From NCBI GenBank assembly GCA_016867615.1, contig VGJG01000103.1, positions 1 to 6,435 on the forward strand: a stretch of DNA of 6,435 bases, given 5' to 3'. The DNA is from Candidatus Aminicenantota bacterium (GTDB lineage Bacteria; Acidobacteriota; Aminicenantia; Aminicenantales; JAFGAV01). Numbering within the stretch: position 1 is the stretch's first letter; each line of letters begins with the position of its first letter. Shown here in pieces: positions 1-5,233 of this stretch. A model generated the notes under the pieces. It was given only the letters and a program-made list of their open reading frames with translations, was not told the DNA's origin and did not search any database. Made by a program: the position numbers and the translations under genes.

Positions 1-1
1 C

Positions 2-898
2 CTCATCACCACCGCCCCGACGTTCGGCCTGCTCCTCTTTTTCCACATCCTGATGCGCATCTTCAACAGCTTCTACCACCCTCTGGGCATTTCCCTCGTC
101 GCCAAAACGCATGCGCGGGGGGACATCGACCGGGCCATGGGCGTGCAGAGCGGCTCGGGCAACCTGGGGGTGCTCGCGGCGTTTCTCACGACCGGCTTTC
201 TCGCCCAGGCCTACGGATGGCGGCGGCCGCTCCTCGCCTGGGCCGCGGCCGGCCTGCTGCTCGGCGGCCTGAGCTTCCTGGCCGTGCGCGGGGTCTCGAC
301 CAGGGTCCGGGGGGCGGAGCTTCCGAAGGCCTCCCGCTGGCTCGAGACGGCCGGCCGGATCCGGGACTTCATCCCGGGCTTCATCTACGGGGGAGCGGGG
401 TGGGGTGTGGTCATCTATTTCGCGCCCTCGCTCTTCAACCACAAATTCAAAGTCCCCCTCGGCCGGACGGGGATCTACCTCGCCCTGTGGATCGGGGTGG
501 GAACGGCGGTGACCTATCTTTTCGGCTGGCTGTGCCGCCGCCTGGGACGGAAGAGGCTGACCATGCTGTCCATGGGCGGCTCCGCCCTGACCCTGGCCCT
601 CATCGGCCTGGCGCCCCGGAGCGGGCCGGCCCTCGCCGGGCTGGTCCTCTACGGCGTGTTCCTCTTTCTCATCTACCCGGCCATGCAGGCCTTCGTCGGG
701 ACCCGTGTCCCCGACAGGGACCAGGCGCTGGCCTTCAGCCTGGTGTCCAATATCCAGGTCTTCTCCGGCGCCCTGATCGTCCTCCTGTCAGGCTTCCTCT
801 CGGACCTGATCGGCATCCACGCGCCCTTCCTGCTGATGGCGGTGCTGGGAGCGATCCTGGCCGCATTCTACGCGCGGCGCGCGCCCAAAGACCGATAG
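2..898 (+). CDS. MFS permease, C-terminal part (5' end outside window)
   Basis: The reading frame is open from base 2 with no start needed, so the gene begins upstream; 298 residues are visible. It is a polytopic inner-membrane transporter of the major facilitator superfamily. About nine hydrophobic segments can be seen, matching TM4-TM12: three before a basic loop (visible residues about 100-125) and six after it. The stretch with YHPLGISL followed by DRAMGVQSGSGNLG resembles the TM4-TM5 region of fosmidomycin-resistance-like (FSR) MFS proteins. The segment CRRLGRKRLT after the second C-terminal-half helix is the usual basic MFS loop (motif A repeat). The substrate cannot be read from the sequence; drug/metabolite efflux or organic-anion uptake are both possible. 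The tail is short and basic (RRAPKDR), a normal MFS ending. MFS membership is secure, the FSR subgroup tentative. Confidence 0.85.
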   Translation, partial: LITTAPTFGLLLFFHILMRIFNSFYHPLGISLVAKTHARGDIDRAMGVQSGSGNLGVLAAFLTTGFLAQAYGWRRPLLAWAAAGLLLGGLSFLAVRGVSTRVRGAELPKASRWLETAGRIRDFIPGFIYGGAGWGVVIYFAPSLFNHKFKVPLGRTGIYLALWIGVGTAVTYLFGWLCRRLGRKRLTMLSMGGSALTLALIGLAPRSGPALAGLVLYGVFLFLIYPAMQAFVGTRVPDRDQALAFSLVSNIQVFSGALIVLLSGFLSDLIGIHAPFLLMAVLGAILAAFYARRAPKDR

Positions 899-908
899 GT
901 GCGATTAA

Positions 909-940
909 GACGGGGTCGCGTCTACACTTTCCACTTTTTT
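909..940 (+). repeat. 32-base dispersed repeat, copy 1
   Basis: This copy begins GACGGGGTCGCG and ends TTCCACTTTTTT, and is followed by GA. It is identical over 32 bases to 2825-2856 and, inverted, nearly identical to 3058-3088. The outer end can fold as AGACG-GGGTCG-CGTCT, a small hairpin of the kind recognised by Y1 (IS200/IS605, REP-associated) transposases. It starts 11 bases after the permease stop codon. No transposase gene is beside it. Confidence 0.85.
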
Positions 941-994
941 GATTAGCCCTGACTCCATAATAGATATGCCCACTCGTCAAAAAGCCGAGTCAAT

Positions 995-1031
995 TTGGAG
1001 GGGGAACCCGCTTCGCGCTTCCCCCTTCCAA
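995..1031. other. Strong hairpin at the head of repeat copy A
   Basis: TTGGAGGGGGAA (995-1006) pairs with TTCCCCC-T-TCCAA (1019-1031), giving 12 base pairs with one bulged T around a 12-base GC-rich loop. A second small hairpin AACGG-TCACT-CCGTT (1030-1044) follows at once. No T tract follows, so it is not a canonical terminator by itself. In copy B the first arm is kept but the second arm has diverged. Confidence 0.7.
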
Positions 1032-1088
1032 CGGTCACTCCGTTCCCTGCCTGCAACCTTGCCGGAGGCGCCATCTTTTGCGCCCCTC

Positions 1089-1129
1089 AACTGATAGCGG
1101 CGGGTAGTTCCCGGAATGGGACAGTTTTT
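1089..1129 (+). terminator. Possible weak rho-independent terminator for the permease gene
   Basis: AACTG (1089-1093) can pair with CAGTT (1122-1126), with an inner CGGG/CCCG stem, and the structure runs into TTTTT (1125-1129). The stem is interrupted and the T run overlaps its base. The main support is position: the homologous part of copy B forms a better terminator. Confidence 0.25.
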
Positions 1130-1270
1130 CTCGCCAGGGGCATGAACCCCGCGCTGCGATCAAGGGGTCACACCCCCTTGGAGAACTTCCGAGGACAGGC
1201 TGCCCGTGGCAAGCCGAGGGGCATGTCCGCCTGTCGTCAATTAAAAGCAGAACGCGGCGACGCGGCCGTT

Positions 1271-2785
1271 TCAGCGGCTGACGACGACCCGGCACTCGGC
1301 GCCCGGGGTGCGCAGCGGCGATTCGAGGTAGCCCGTGGAGAGGACATCGACCTGGACATGGAAGAGCGTCCGGCCGCCGTCCTCCTCGAAGGCCCAGCCG
1401 ACCAGGCGGCGGGGAAGCTCCTCTCCCCGGGCCTTGAGGCTCTCGACGGCGACGCCGCCGACGTCCCTCCACCTCTCCGTCCATTCGCAGGTGATGAGCA
1501 GCCGGTCGTTGAACTGGCCGGTCCGGGACAGGTCCGCATAGTAGGTGTCGCTGAAGGTCGTCTTCAGGGCGGGGTTTTTGACCCGGGCCGTGATGATGAC
1601 GCGGCCGGACTCCGGGGTGAGCTTCGCATCGAGCGGCGGGGCGGTCACGGGCTCCATGACCTTCAGGGCCGGGTCGCCGAAGAGAACGCGCGACGCCGTC
1701 CCGGTGAGCATGATCTCGGCGGGCGTCCGGGGCGAGGGGGAGCCTTCTTCGAGGGGCTTCAGGGACAGCGGCTTGCCGCCCCAGGCCAGGATCACGCCGT
1801 CGTGCGTGTGCTTCATGACCTCCCCCAGGGACGAGCCCGTGTAGGCCAGGAAGTCCATCTCCTGGTAGACCGGGATGCCGTGGTCGGGGTGGAGGGCGGC
1901 GAGATAAGCGACGGCCTGATTGGCCAGGATTCCCAGGCTGAACGCGTGGGCGGGAGGGACGCTCCTCGGGCGGGCCGCGCCCGTTTCGATGTCGAACCAG
2001 CGTCCCGTCACGCCGGTGTAGCAGGCGCCGTTGAAGACGACCGAGGGCGAGAAGGGCACGCGGCGGGCGAACGGGCCGTTCAGGCAGTCCACGACCCGGT
2101 CGGGATAGCCGTGGCCGCCGAAGTGGATGAGGCCCGCGCCGCCCATCTCGCCCAGCCGTTCCTTGGTGAACCCCTCCGGGCCGTGGGAGATCGTGTGCGT
2201 GGGGATAGCGGCGGCGAGCGCCGGGAGCATGAAGCTTCCCCGCTGCTTCAGCCAGCCGTCTTTCTGCATGCCCGAGTTGGGGCCGAGGTTGTCGATGAGG
2301 GCCGCCGGGAGCTTGAGGGCGCCTCGGACGGCGTCGTCGATGCGTTTCACGAAGCGGAGGACCGCGGACGGGCTCTCGCCGGTGATGAAGCCCGTCCGGA
2401 CGTCGACGAAGGGGTCGTCGTCGAGGGCGGCGGAAAGCGCGAGCCATTTCCAGGCCAGGTTGACGTCGAGCTCATCGGGTTTGATGAAGATGAGGCAGTA
2501 ATGCGGCCGCAGCTCCCTGAGCCGGCTTTGCAGAAGATCGAGGCCGCTCAAATCGAGCTCCGCAACCCCGGCGTCCGGATGCATGCGCCGGGCCAGTTCG
2601 ACGGCCTGCCCGTAATCGGCGCCCGCCCGCGCGGTGTGGAGGATGAGATACGGCCCGCGCCCGTCCAGGCTGACGGGCAAATGGCCCGCCTCTTCCCGCT
2701 CGGCCTTGGTCCCGCAGCCCGTTGATAAAAGGAACAGCACCGACATCATGATCGGGAGGACGAGAAAAGCCCGGTTCATTTTCAT
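1271..2785 (-). CDS. Lipoprotein with clan CD (C25/gingipain-like) cysteine peptidase domain
   Basis: The product is 504 aa from ATG 2785, chosen because GGAG lies 8 bases upstream. An in-frame TTG at 2809 would put eight residues before the signal peptide and probably lies upstream of the transcript. Residues 1-23 are a lipoprotein signal ending LLSTG with Cys24 as the lipidation site, so the protein should be membrane-anchored and face the periplasm or outside. Three features support a peptidase of the C25/caspase-like clan. GGHG (His225-Gly226) and GAC (Ala254-Cys255) form the clan CD pattern His-Gly...Ala-Cys. The segment DPFVDVRTGFITG (123-135) matches the strand before a C25 domain core. 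FGDPAL (369-374) resembles the motif that usually closes C25 domains. The remaining 130 residues look beta-rich, perhaps an Ig-like domain as in gingipains. The substrate is unknown. A catalytically inactive adhesin-like role cannot be excluded. Confidence 0.8.
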   Translation of the reverse strand: MKMNRAFLVLPIMMSVLFLLSTGCGTKAEREEAGHLPVSLDGRGPYLILHTARAGADYGQAVELARRMHPDAGVAELDLSGLDLLQSRLRELRPHYCLIFIKPDELDVNLAWKWLALSAALDDDPFVDVRTGFITGESPSAVLRFVKRIDDAVRGALKLPAALIDNLGPNSGMQKDGWLKQRGSFMLPALAAAIPTHTISHGPEGFTKERLGEMGGAGLIHFGGHGYPDRVVDCLNGPFARRVPFSPSVVFNGACYTGVTGRWFDIETGAARPRSVPPAHAFSLGILANQAVAYLAALHPDHGIPVYQEMDFLAYTGSSLGEVMKHTHDGVILAWGGKPLSLKPLEEGSPSPRTPAEIMLTGTASRVLFGDPALKVMEPVTAPPLDAKLTPESGRVIITARVKNPALKTTFSDTYYADLSRTGQFNDRLLITCEWTERWRDVGGVAVESLKARGEELPRRLVGWAFEEDGGRTLFHVQVDVLSTGYLESPLRTPGAECRVVVSR

Positions 2786-2811
2786 GCGCGATTCTCCGAT
2801 GAGCTTCAATT

Positions 2812-2840
2812 ATTTTATATTGCGGACGGGGTCGCGTCTA
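2812..2840 (-). promoter_or_regulatory. Putative promoter of the lipoprotein gene, -35 inside the repeat
   Basis: On the minus strand TAGACG (2840-2835, four of six matches to TTGACA) is followed by a 17-base spacer and TAAAAT (2817-2812, five of six). Transcription would start near 2805, about 20 bases before the ATG at 2785. The -35 hexamer lies inside repeat copy 2 and the -10 in native flanking DNA. Confidence 0.4.
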
Positions 2841-2856
2841 CACTTTCCACTTTTTT
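2825..2856 (+). repeat. 32-base dispersed repeat, copy 2 (left end of the element)
   Basis: The 32 bases are identical to copy 1 and are again followed by GA. The base before GACGGGG is G rather than A, which shortens the terminal hairpin to GACG/CGTC. The same orientation as copy 1 makes 909-940 and 2825-2856 a direct repeat around the lipoprotein gene. Confidence 0.85.
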
Positions 2857-3057
2857 GAGTAAGAAAAATGCTCTCTTCCATTTTGTATGGGTCAGCCGCC
2901 CTCGCCAGACCTTTTTTTTCAGACGCTATCGCCGAGCCGAGTTGAGGCGCCGGAATCGCCCCGAACATTCAGGCCGGCTGACCTCCCTGCGAAACCAAAC
3001 GCCTTTGAGTTCGCCTAGACGGAGACGGGGTTTTGGTTCACCGACGTGGAGCGGCTC

Positions 3058-3088
3058 AAAAAGTGGAAAGTGTAGACGCGACCCCGTC
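3058..3088 (-). repeat. 32-base dispersed repeat, copy 3, inverted (right end of the element)
   Basis: This is the reverse complement of copies 1 and 2, with five instead of six A/T in the homopolymer. It keeps the AAGACG context of copy 1 outside the end, so the 5-bp hairpin is intact. It ends 38 bases before the start codon at 3127. Confidence 0.85.
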
Positions 3089-3103
3089 TTCATCGGGTAT
3101 ACT
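3073..3103 (+). promoter_or_regulatory. Putative promoter of the small Cys-containing gene
   Basis: TATACT (3098-3103) matches five of six bases of the -10 consensus and lies 23 bases before the ATG at 3127. The best -35 candidate is TAGACG (3073-3078), inside repeat copy 3, but its 19-base spacing is long. The -10 is more believable than the -35. Confidence 0.3.
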
Positions 3104-3126
3104 GAATCGGAGCGAAAGAGGAGGCC

Positions 3127-3396
3127 ATGGCTCAATACATAATCAGGAAAATTCTTTTGGCGCACTGCAAGAAAGGTCCGCAGGTCTGTTTCCTCTGCCG
3201 GGACATGAGCGAGGAACGGATCTGTCTTTTGGATGTCGACCCGCCGCATCCCGGCGAAATCCAAAGACGCGTGATCGAGACCGGCCGGGGGGAAAACAAG
3301 CGCTGGCGGGAGTATGAAATCGCCCGGGTCTTCAAGGACAGCGGCGAAGCTCGGGATTTCGCCCGGCGGCAGGGCATCGAGGATATCGAGATCTGA
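3127..3396 (+). CDS. Small conserved-looking protein of unknown function, Cys-containing
   Basis: The product is 89 aa. I do not recognise the family. The ATG is the only start available, because an in-frame stop lies at 3103. AGAGGAGG ends only two bases before the ATG, so the Shine-Dalgarno is strong but closely spaced. The N-terminal third holds His13-Cys14, a CxxC pair (Cys21 and Cys24) and Cys33, which could bind a metal, though the spacing fits no zinc ribbon I know. The rest is charged and soluble, with a probable helix around residues 66-84 (VFKDSGEARDFARRQGI). There is no signal peptide or membrane segment. The stop lies 31 bases before the Dus start on the same strand, so the two are probably co-transcribed. 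A link to tRNA modification is only suggested by position. Coding status is supported by the ribosome-binding site, GC-rich third positions and compact spacing. Confidence 0.65.
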   Translation: MAQYIIRKILLAHCKKGPQVCFLCRDMSEERICLLDVDPPHPGEIQRRVIETGRGENKRWREYEIARVFKDSGEARDFARRQGIEDIEI

Positions 3397-3409
3397 GACG
3401 GGAAAGGCC

Positions 3410-3418
3410 GGAGGGGAG
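3410..3418 (+). promoter_or_regulatory. Ribosome binding site fixing the Dus start
   Basis: GGAGGGGAG lies nine bases before GTG 3428. It selects this start over the in-frame ATG at 3314, which would overlap the upstream gene by 83 bases and add 38 residues unlike any Dus N-terminus. Confidence 0.65.
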
Positions 3419-3427
3419 CGCGCGGAA

Positions 3428-4408
3428 GTGGACGAGCCGAAAATCCTTAGCCTCGGCGCGGTCAAGGTCGGTTTCCCGGCCGTGCTGGCCTCGCTGGCCG
3501 GATACAGCGACCTGGCTCACCGCCTCCTCTGCCGCTCGCTCGGCGCGCCCTACGCCGGGACCGAGGCCATGCTGGCCCACATGCTGCTCGTGGACAACAA
3601 GCTCCGGCGCCGCCTGGTGCGCATGGACGCGGCCGACCATCCGGTCGCCGGCCAGCTCATGGGCGCGGAGCCCGAGGTCATGGCCCGCGCCGCCGCGGTC
3701 CTCGACGACATGGGGTTCGACGTCGTGGACCTGAATTTCGCCTGTCCGGTGAAGAAGGTCCTCGGCCGGGGGCGGGGCGGCGCGCTCATGGAGAAGCCGG
3801 ACCTGGCCCTGGACATCGTCCGGGCGGTCGTCCGCGCCGCGCCCCGGCGGCCGGTCACGGTCAAGCTGCGCCGCGCCTACGGCGACGGCGGCGACGAGGC
3901 CTTCTGGAAGATCTCCCGGGGGGCGTTCGACGCGGGCGCGGCGGCCCTCTGCGTCCACGCCCGGACGGTCGAGCAGAAGTACCGCGGCCGGGCCGACTGG
4001 GATTTCCTGGCCCGGGTCAAGGCCGCCTTTCCGGACAGGACAATCATCGGCTCGGGCGACGTCTTCCGCGCCGAGGATGTCCTGGAGATGATCCGGCGCA
4101 CGGGCGTCGACGGCGTGAGCGTCGCCCGGGGCGCGATCGGCAACCCCTGGATCTTCGCCCAGGCGCGCGCCCTGGCCGCGGGCGGCGATGTGCGCGAGCC
4201 GACCCTCTCCGAACAGCGGGCGCTCATCGAGCGGCACTTCGAGCTCACCAGCCGCCTCTACGGCCCGCGCTTTGTCGTCAAGAAGATGCGGCGCTTCAGC
4301 ATCCACTACGCGGGCCTCCACCCTCAGCCGTCGCGCGCCCGCGCGGCCTACATCGCCGTCAAGTCGCTCGACGACTGGCGCGCCGCCCTCGACGCGCTCT
4401 ATTCGTGA
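3428..4408 (+). CDS. dus: tRNA-dihydrouridine synthase, DusB-like
   Basis: The product is 326 aa from GTG 3428, a normal Dus length. Dus enzymes are cytosolic flavoproteins that reduce specific uridines in the tRNA D-loop to dihydrouridine using FMN and NAD(P)H. The family motifs appear in order: ASLAGYSD (21-28, the usual APMAGVTD position), GQLMG (75-79), DLNFACPVKKV (101-111) with Cys106 as the catalytic proton donor, VKLRRAYGD (145-153) with the FMN/substrate-contacting Lys146, HARTVEQKYRGRADW (177-191), GSGDV (208-212) and RGAIGNPWIF (234-243). The C-terminal helical part is shorter than in E. coli DusB but present. The change from APMAG to ASLAG is a mild departure. The family assignment is secure. 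The DusB label is by motif resemblance, and which uridine is modified cannot be told. It probably shares a transcript with the 89-aa gene upstream. Confidence 0.93.
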   Translation: MDEPKILSLGAVKVGFPAVLASLAGYSDLAHRLLCRSLGAPYAGTEAMLAHMLLVDNKLRRRLVRMDAADHPVAGQLMGAEPEVMARAAAVLDDMGFDVVDLNFACPVKKVLGRGRGGALMEKPDLALDIVRAVVRAAPRRPVTVKLRRAYGDGGDEAFWKISRGAFDAGAAALCVHARTVEQKYRGRADWDFLARVKAAFPDRTIIGSGDVFRAEDVLEMIRRTGVDGVSVARGAIGNPWIFAQARALAAGGDVREPTLSEQRALIERHFELTSRLYGPRFVVKKMRRFSIHYAGLHPQPSRARAAYIAVKSLDDWRAALDALYS

Positions 4409-4457
4409 AGACAGACGGACAGGCCCCGCGGCTTGCGGCAGGGAGCCTGGCGTCAAT

Positions 4458-4495
4458 AAAAAACCCCTGCCCCAAACATTTTAGAGGCGCAGAGG
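4458..4495 (-). terminator. Rho-independent terminator facing left, probably for yefM-yoeB
   Basis: On the minus strand CCTCTGCGCC (4495-4486) pairs with GGGGCAGGGG (4473-4464) in nine of ten positions (one G-U, one G-G mismatch) around a 12-base loop. TTTTTT (4463-4458) follows immediately. It lies about 140 bases after the yoeB stop codon and inside repeat copy B. Confidence 0.55.
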
Positions 4496-4578
4496 ATAGG
4501 GCCTCCGGCAATGTCGTTGGCAGGGAGCGAAGCGACCGCGGGAAAAGGGATGAAACGCGCAGCAGGTTTCCCCTCCAA
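4458..4578 (-). repeat. Diverged dispersed repeat, copy B (inverted relative to copy A)
   Basis: Read on the minus strand from 4578, this starts TTGGAGGGGAAACC and continues through TCCCTGCC, TTGCCGGAGGC and TGCGCC to a G-rich stretch and T6, in the same block order as copy A at 995-1129. It fills most of the 229-base gap between the convergent dus and yoeB genes. Just right of it is a small hairpin GCTTC-TTTCTT-GAAGC (4597-4612). The rest of the gap shows nothing I recognise. Confidence 0.7.
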
Positions 4579-4637
4579 GTTGACTGGATTATCTGAGCTT
4601 CTTTCTTGAAGCGGATCGAGGGCGTGCAACGAGCCGA

Positions 4638-4907
4638 TCAGTAATGATACCTTGCTTGCAGGAAGATGACCGACGTCTCCCTGACGAGATAGACCAGGCG
4701 GTGTTCCTGGCTGAGCCGACGCGACCAGACGTCCGGCGCCAAGTGTTTCAGGGGCTCGGGCTTGCCGGCGCCGCGGAAAGGATCGCGGAGGACGGCGTCC
4801 ATGAGGTCGATGACTCTGAGCGCCGTTTTGCGGTCGTTCCGGACCCAGGTGCGGAGGTCTTCGAGGAAGGAGGGGAGAAAGACGGCCTCACGGCTTATTG
4901 GGCTCAA
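4638..4907 (-). CDS. yoeB: YoeB-family toxin (ribosome-dependent mRNA endonuclease)
   Basis: The product is 89 aa, close to the usual 84-90. YoeB is a RelE/ParE-fold toxin that enters the ribosomal A site and cleaves mRNA; it is neutralised by YefM. The signature GKPEPLKH (48-55), WSRRLSQEHRLVY (61-73) and the terminal ARYHY match E. coli YoeB closely. By alignment the catalytic residues are Glu51, Arg70, His88 and Tyr89, all present, so the toxin should be active. The start is TTG 4907, because no ATG or GTG lies in frame before the conserved core, and GAGG sits a few bases upstream. It overlaps the last 20 bases of yefM, so translation is probably coupled and the weak TTG start would help keep toxin below antitoxin. 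The family is certain; the exact start is likely. Confidence 0.95.
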   Translation of the reverse strand: MSPISREAVFLPSFLEDLRTWVRNDRKTALRVIDLMDAVLRDPFRGAGKPEPLKHLAPDVWSRRLSQEHRLVYLVRETSVIFLQARYHY

Positions 4908-5178
4908 GGCCGACCTCGCGGCGGAGCTCGTCGAGCGTCAGGGAGACGCCCTTTCCTTCGAGGGCCTCGTGAAGCGCGGAGAGAAGCCTCTGGGCGTTCC
5001 GGGGGGACCGGAGAAGATGGGCCGTCTCGAGAATGGAAGCCAGCTCATCCTCGGCGATCATGGCCACCCGTCCCCCCTTGCGGCGCTCGATGATGACGGT
5101 CTCGCGGTCTCGACAGACGCGGTCGAGCAGGGAAGCAAGGTTCGCCCGGGCGTGGCTGTAGGTCGTTCGTGTGGCCAT
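4888..5178 (-). CDS. yefM: YefM-family antitoxin (Phd/YefM)
   Basis: The product is 96 aa from ATG 5178. YefM binds operator DNA with its N-terminal half and inhibits YoeB with its C-terminal half. The sequence follows E. coli YefM through TTYSHARANLASLLDRV (5-21), the strand around VIIERRKGGRVAMI (28-41), and ILETAHLLRSPRNAQRL (49-65). Start choice matters here. A second in-frame ATG at 5214 has an excellent GAGGAGG six bases upstream, but its first codons would fall inside the predicted -10 box and operator, and the family starts only a few residues before YSxAR. ATG 5178 has only a weak ribosome-binding site. The C-terminus (LTLDELRREVGLEPNKP) extends slightly beyond E. coli YefM and overlaps yoeB by 20 bases. 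The family is certain, the start about 75 percent sure. Confidence 0.92.
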   Translation of the reverse strand: MATRTTYSHARANLASLLDRVCRDRETVIIERRKGGRVAMIAEDELASILETAHLLRSPRNAQRLLSALHEALEGKGVSLTLDELRREVGLEPNKP

Positions 5179-5194
5179 GTGGCGATTCTTTATT

Positions 5195-5213
5195 TGTACA
5201 ATATTATTGTACA
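5195..5213. promoter_or_regulatory. YefM-YoeB operator (TGTACA inverted repeat)
   Basis: TGTACAAT-ATT-ATTGTACA is a perfect 8-bp inverted repeat carrying two TGTACA hexamers, whose centres are 13 bases apart. TGTACA is the known core of the E. coli yefM-yoeB operator palindromes. The site overlaps the predicted -10 box and lies 16 bases upstream of ATG 5178, as expected for autorepression by the YefM-YoeB complex. Confidence 0.85.
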
Positions 5214-5233
5214 TATATGACCTCCTCAGTCAA
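5206..5233 (-). promoter_or_regulatory. Promoter of the yefM-yoeB operon
   Basis: On the minus strand TTGACT (5233-5228, five of six matches) is followed by 16 bases and TACAAT (5211-5206, five of six). Transcription would start near 5199, giving a leader of about 20 bases to ATG 5178. The operator covers the -10 box. Confidence 0.6.

Larger units (their letters stand above)
995..1129 (+). repeat. Diverged dispersed repeat, copy A
   Basis: Hand alignment shows that 995 to about 1090 matches the reverse complement of about 4482-4578, at roughly three quarters identity with small gaps. Shared blocks include TTGGAGGGG, CGGTC, TCCCTGCC, TTGCCGGAGGC and TGCGCC. Beyond these blocks both copies end in a G-rich stretch followed by a T run (TTTTT here, TTTTTT in copy B). 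Both copies lie between convergent genes and are oriented so that the T run is distal to an upstream gene on the same strand. Confidence 0.7.
899..1270. other. Convergent intergenic region rich in repeats and hairpins
   Basis: I find no convincing gene in these 372 bases between the 3' ends of the permease and the lipoprotein gene. They hold a 32-base repeat (909-940), a weak hairpin ACTCG/CGAGT (972-990), dispersed repeat copy A (995-1129) with its strong hairpin, a perfect 7-bp hairpin CAAGGGG-TCACAC-CCCCTTG (1161-1180), and a bulged stem GACAGGC/GCCTGTC plus TGCCC/GGGCA (1194-1235). Open frames crossing the region are antisense shadows of the lipoprotein gene. Confidence 0.7.
2825..3088. 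mobile_element. 264-base non-autonomous element with 31-32 base terminal inverted repeats
   Basis: Repeat copy 2 (2825-2856) and inverted copy 3 (3058-3088) bound about 200 bases of DNA with no transposase gene. The ends begin at the same repeat position (GACGGGG) and differ by a single A/T in the homopolymer run. Each end can form a 4-5 bp terminal hairpin. No target-site duplication is visible, which fits HUH (Y1) chemistry rather than DDE transposition. The interior has a T8 run (2912-2919) and no recognisable coding remnant. It could be a MITE or REP-type remnant, mobilised in trans if a matching Y1 transposase exists elsewhere in the genome. Confidence 0.6.
2786..3126. other. Divergent intergenic region, mostly a repeat-bounded element
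   Basis: These 341 bases separate two divergent start codons. Bases 2825-3088 are the inverted-repeat element described separately. The remaining flanks, about 39 bases on each side, hold the leaders and the putative -10 boxes of the two genes. I see no gene in it; short open frames do not resemble any protein I recognise. Confidence 0.6.

Noticed and set aside
1161..1180. CAAGGGG/CCCCTTG hairpin as a terminator
   Set aside because: The stem is perfect, but no T run follows on either strand.
995..2725. Long plus-strand open frame of 576 codons
   Set aside because: It is antisense to the lipoprotein gene over most of its length, has low-complexity Gly/Arg/Glu/Ala composition typical of GC-rich shadow frames, and begins inside the repeat region without a ribosome-binding site.
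2786..2809. TTG 2809 as the lipoprotein start
   Set aside because: It lies before the predicted transcription start region, adds residues ahead of a normal lipoprotein signal, and lacks the clear GGAG that precedes ATG 2785.
2857..3057. Transposase remnant inside the 264-base element
   Set aside because: I read all frames of the interior and found no Y1 transposase motif (such as HUH) or other recognisable protein remnant.
909..3088. Three repeat copies considered as a CRISPR array
   Set aside because: There are only three copies, spaced about 1.9 kb and 0.2 kb apart, with one inverted and no regular spacers or cas genes.
3314..3427. Upstream ATG 3314 as the Dus start
   Set aside because: It would overlap the 89-aa gene by 83 bases and add 38 residues with no similarity to Dus proteins; GTG 3428 has a well-placed ribosome-binding site.
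3332..4456. Minus-strand open frame of 374 codons opposite dus
   Set aside because: The plus-strand frame carries all Dus motifs; the antisense frame is an Arg/Ala/Gly/Asp-rich shadow with no recognisable domain.
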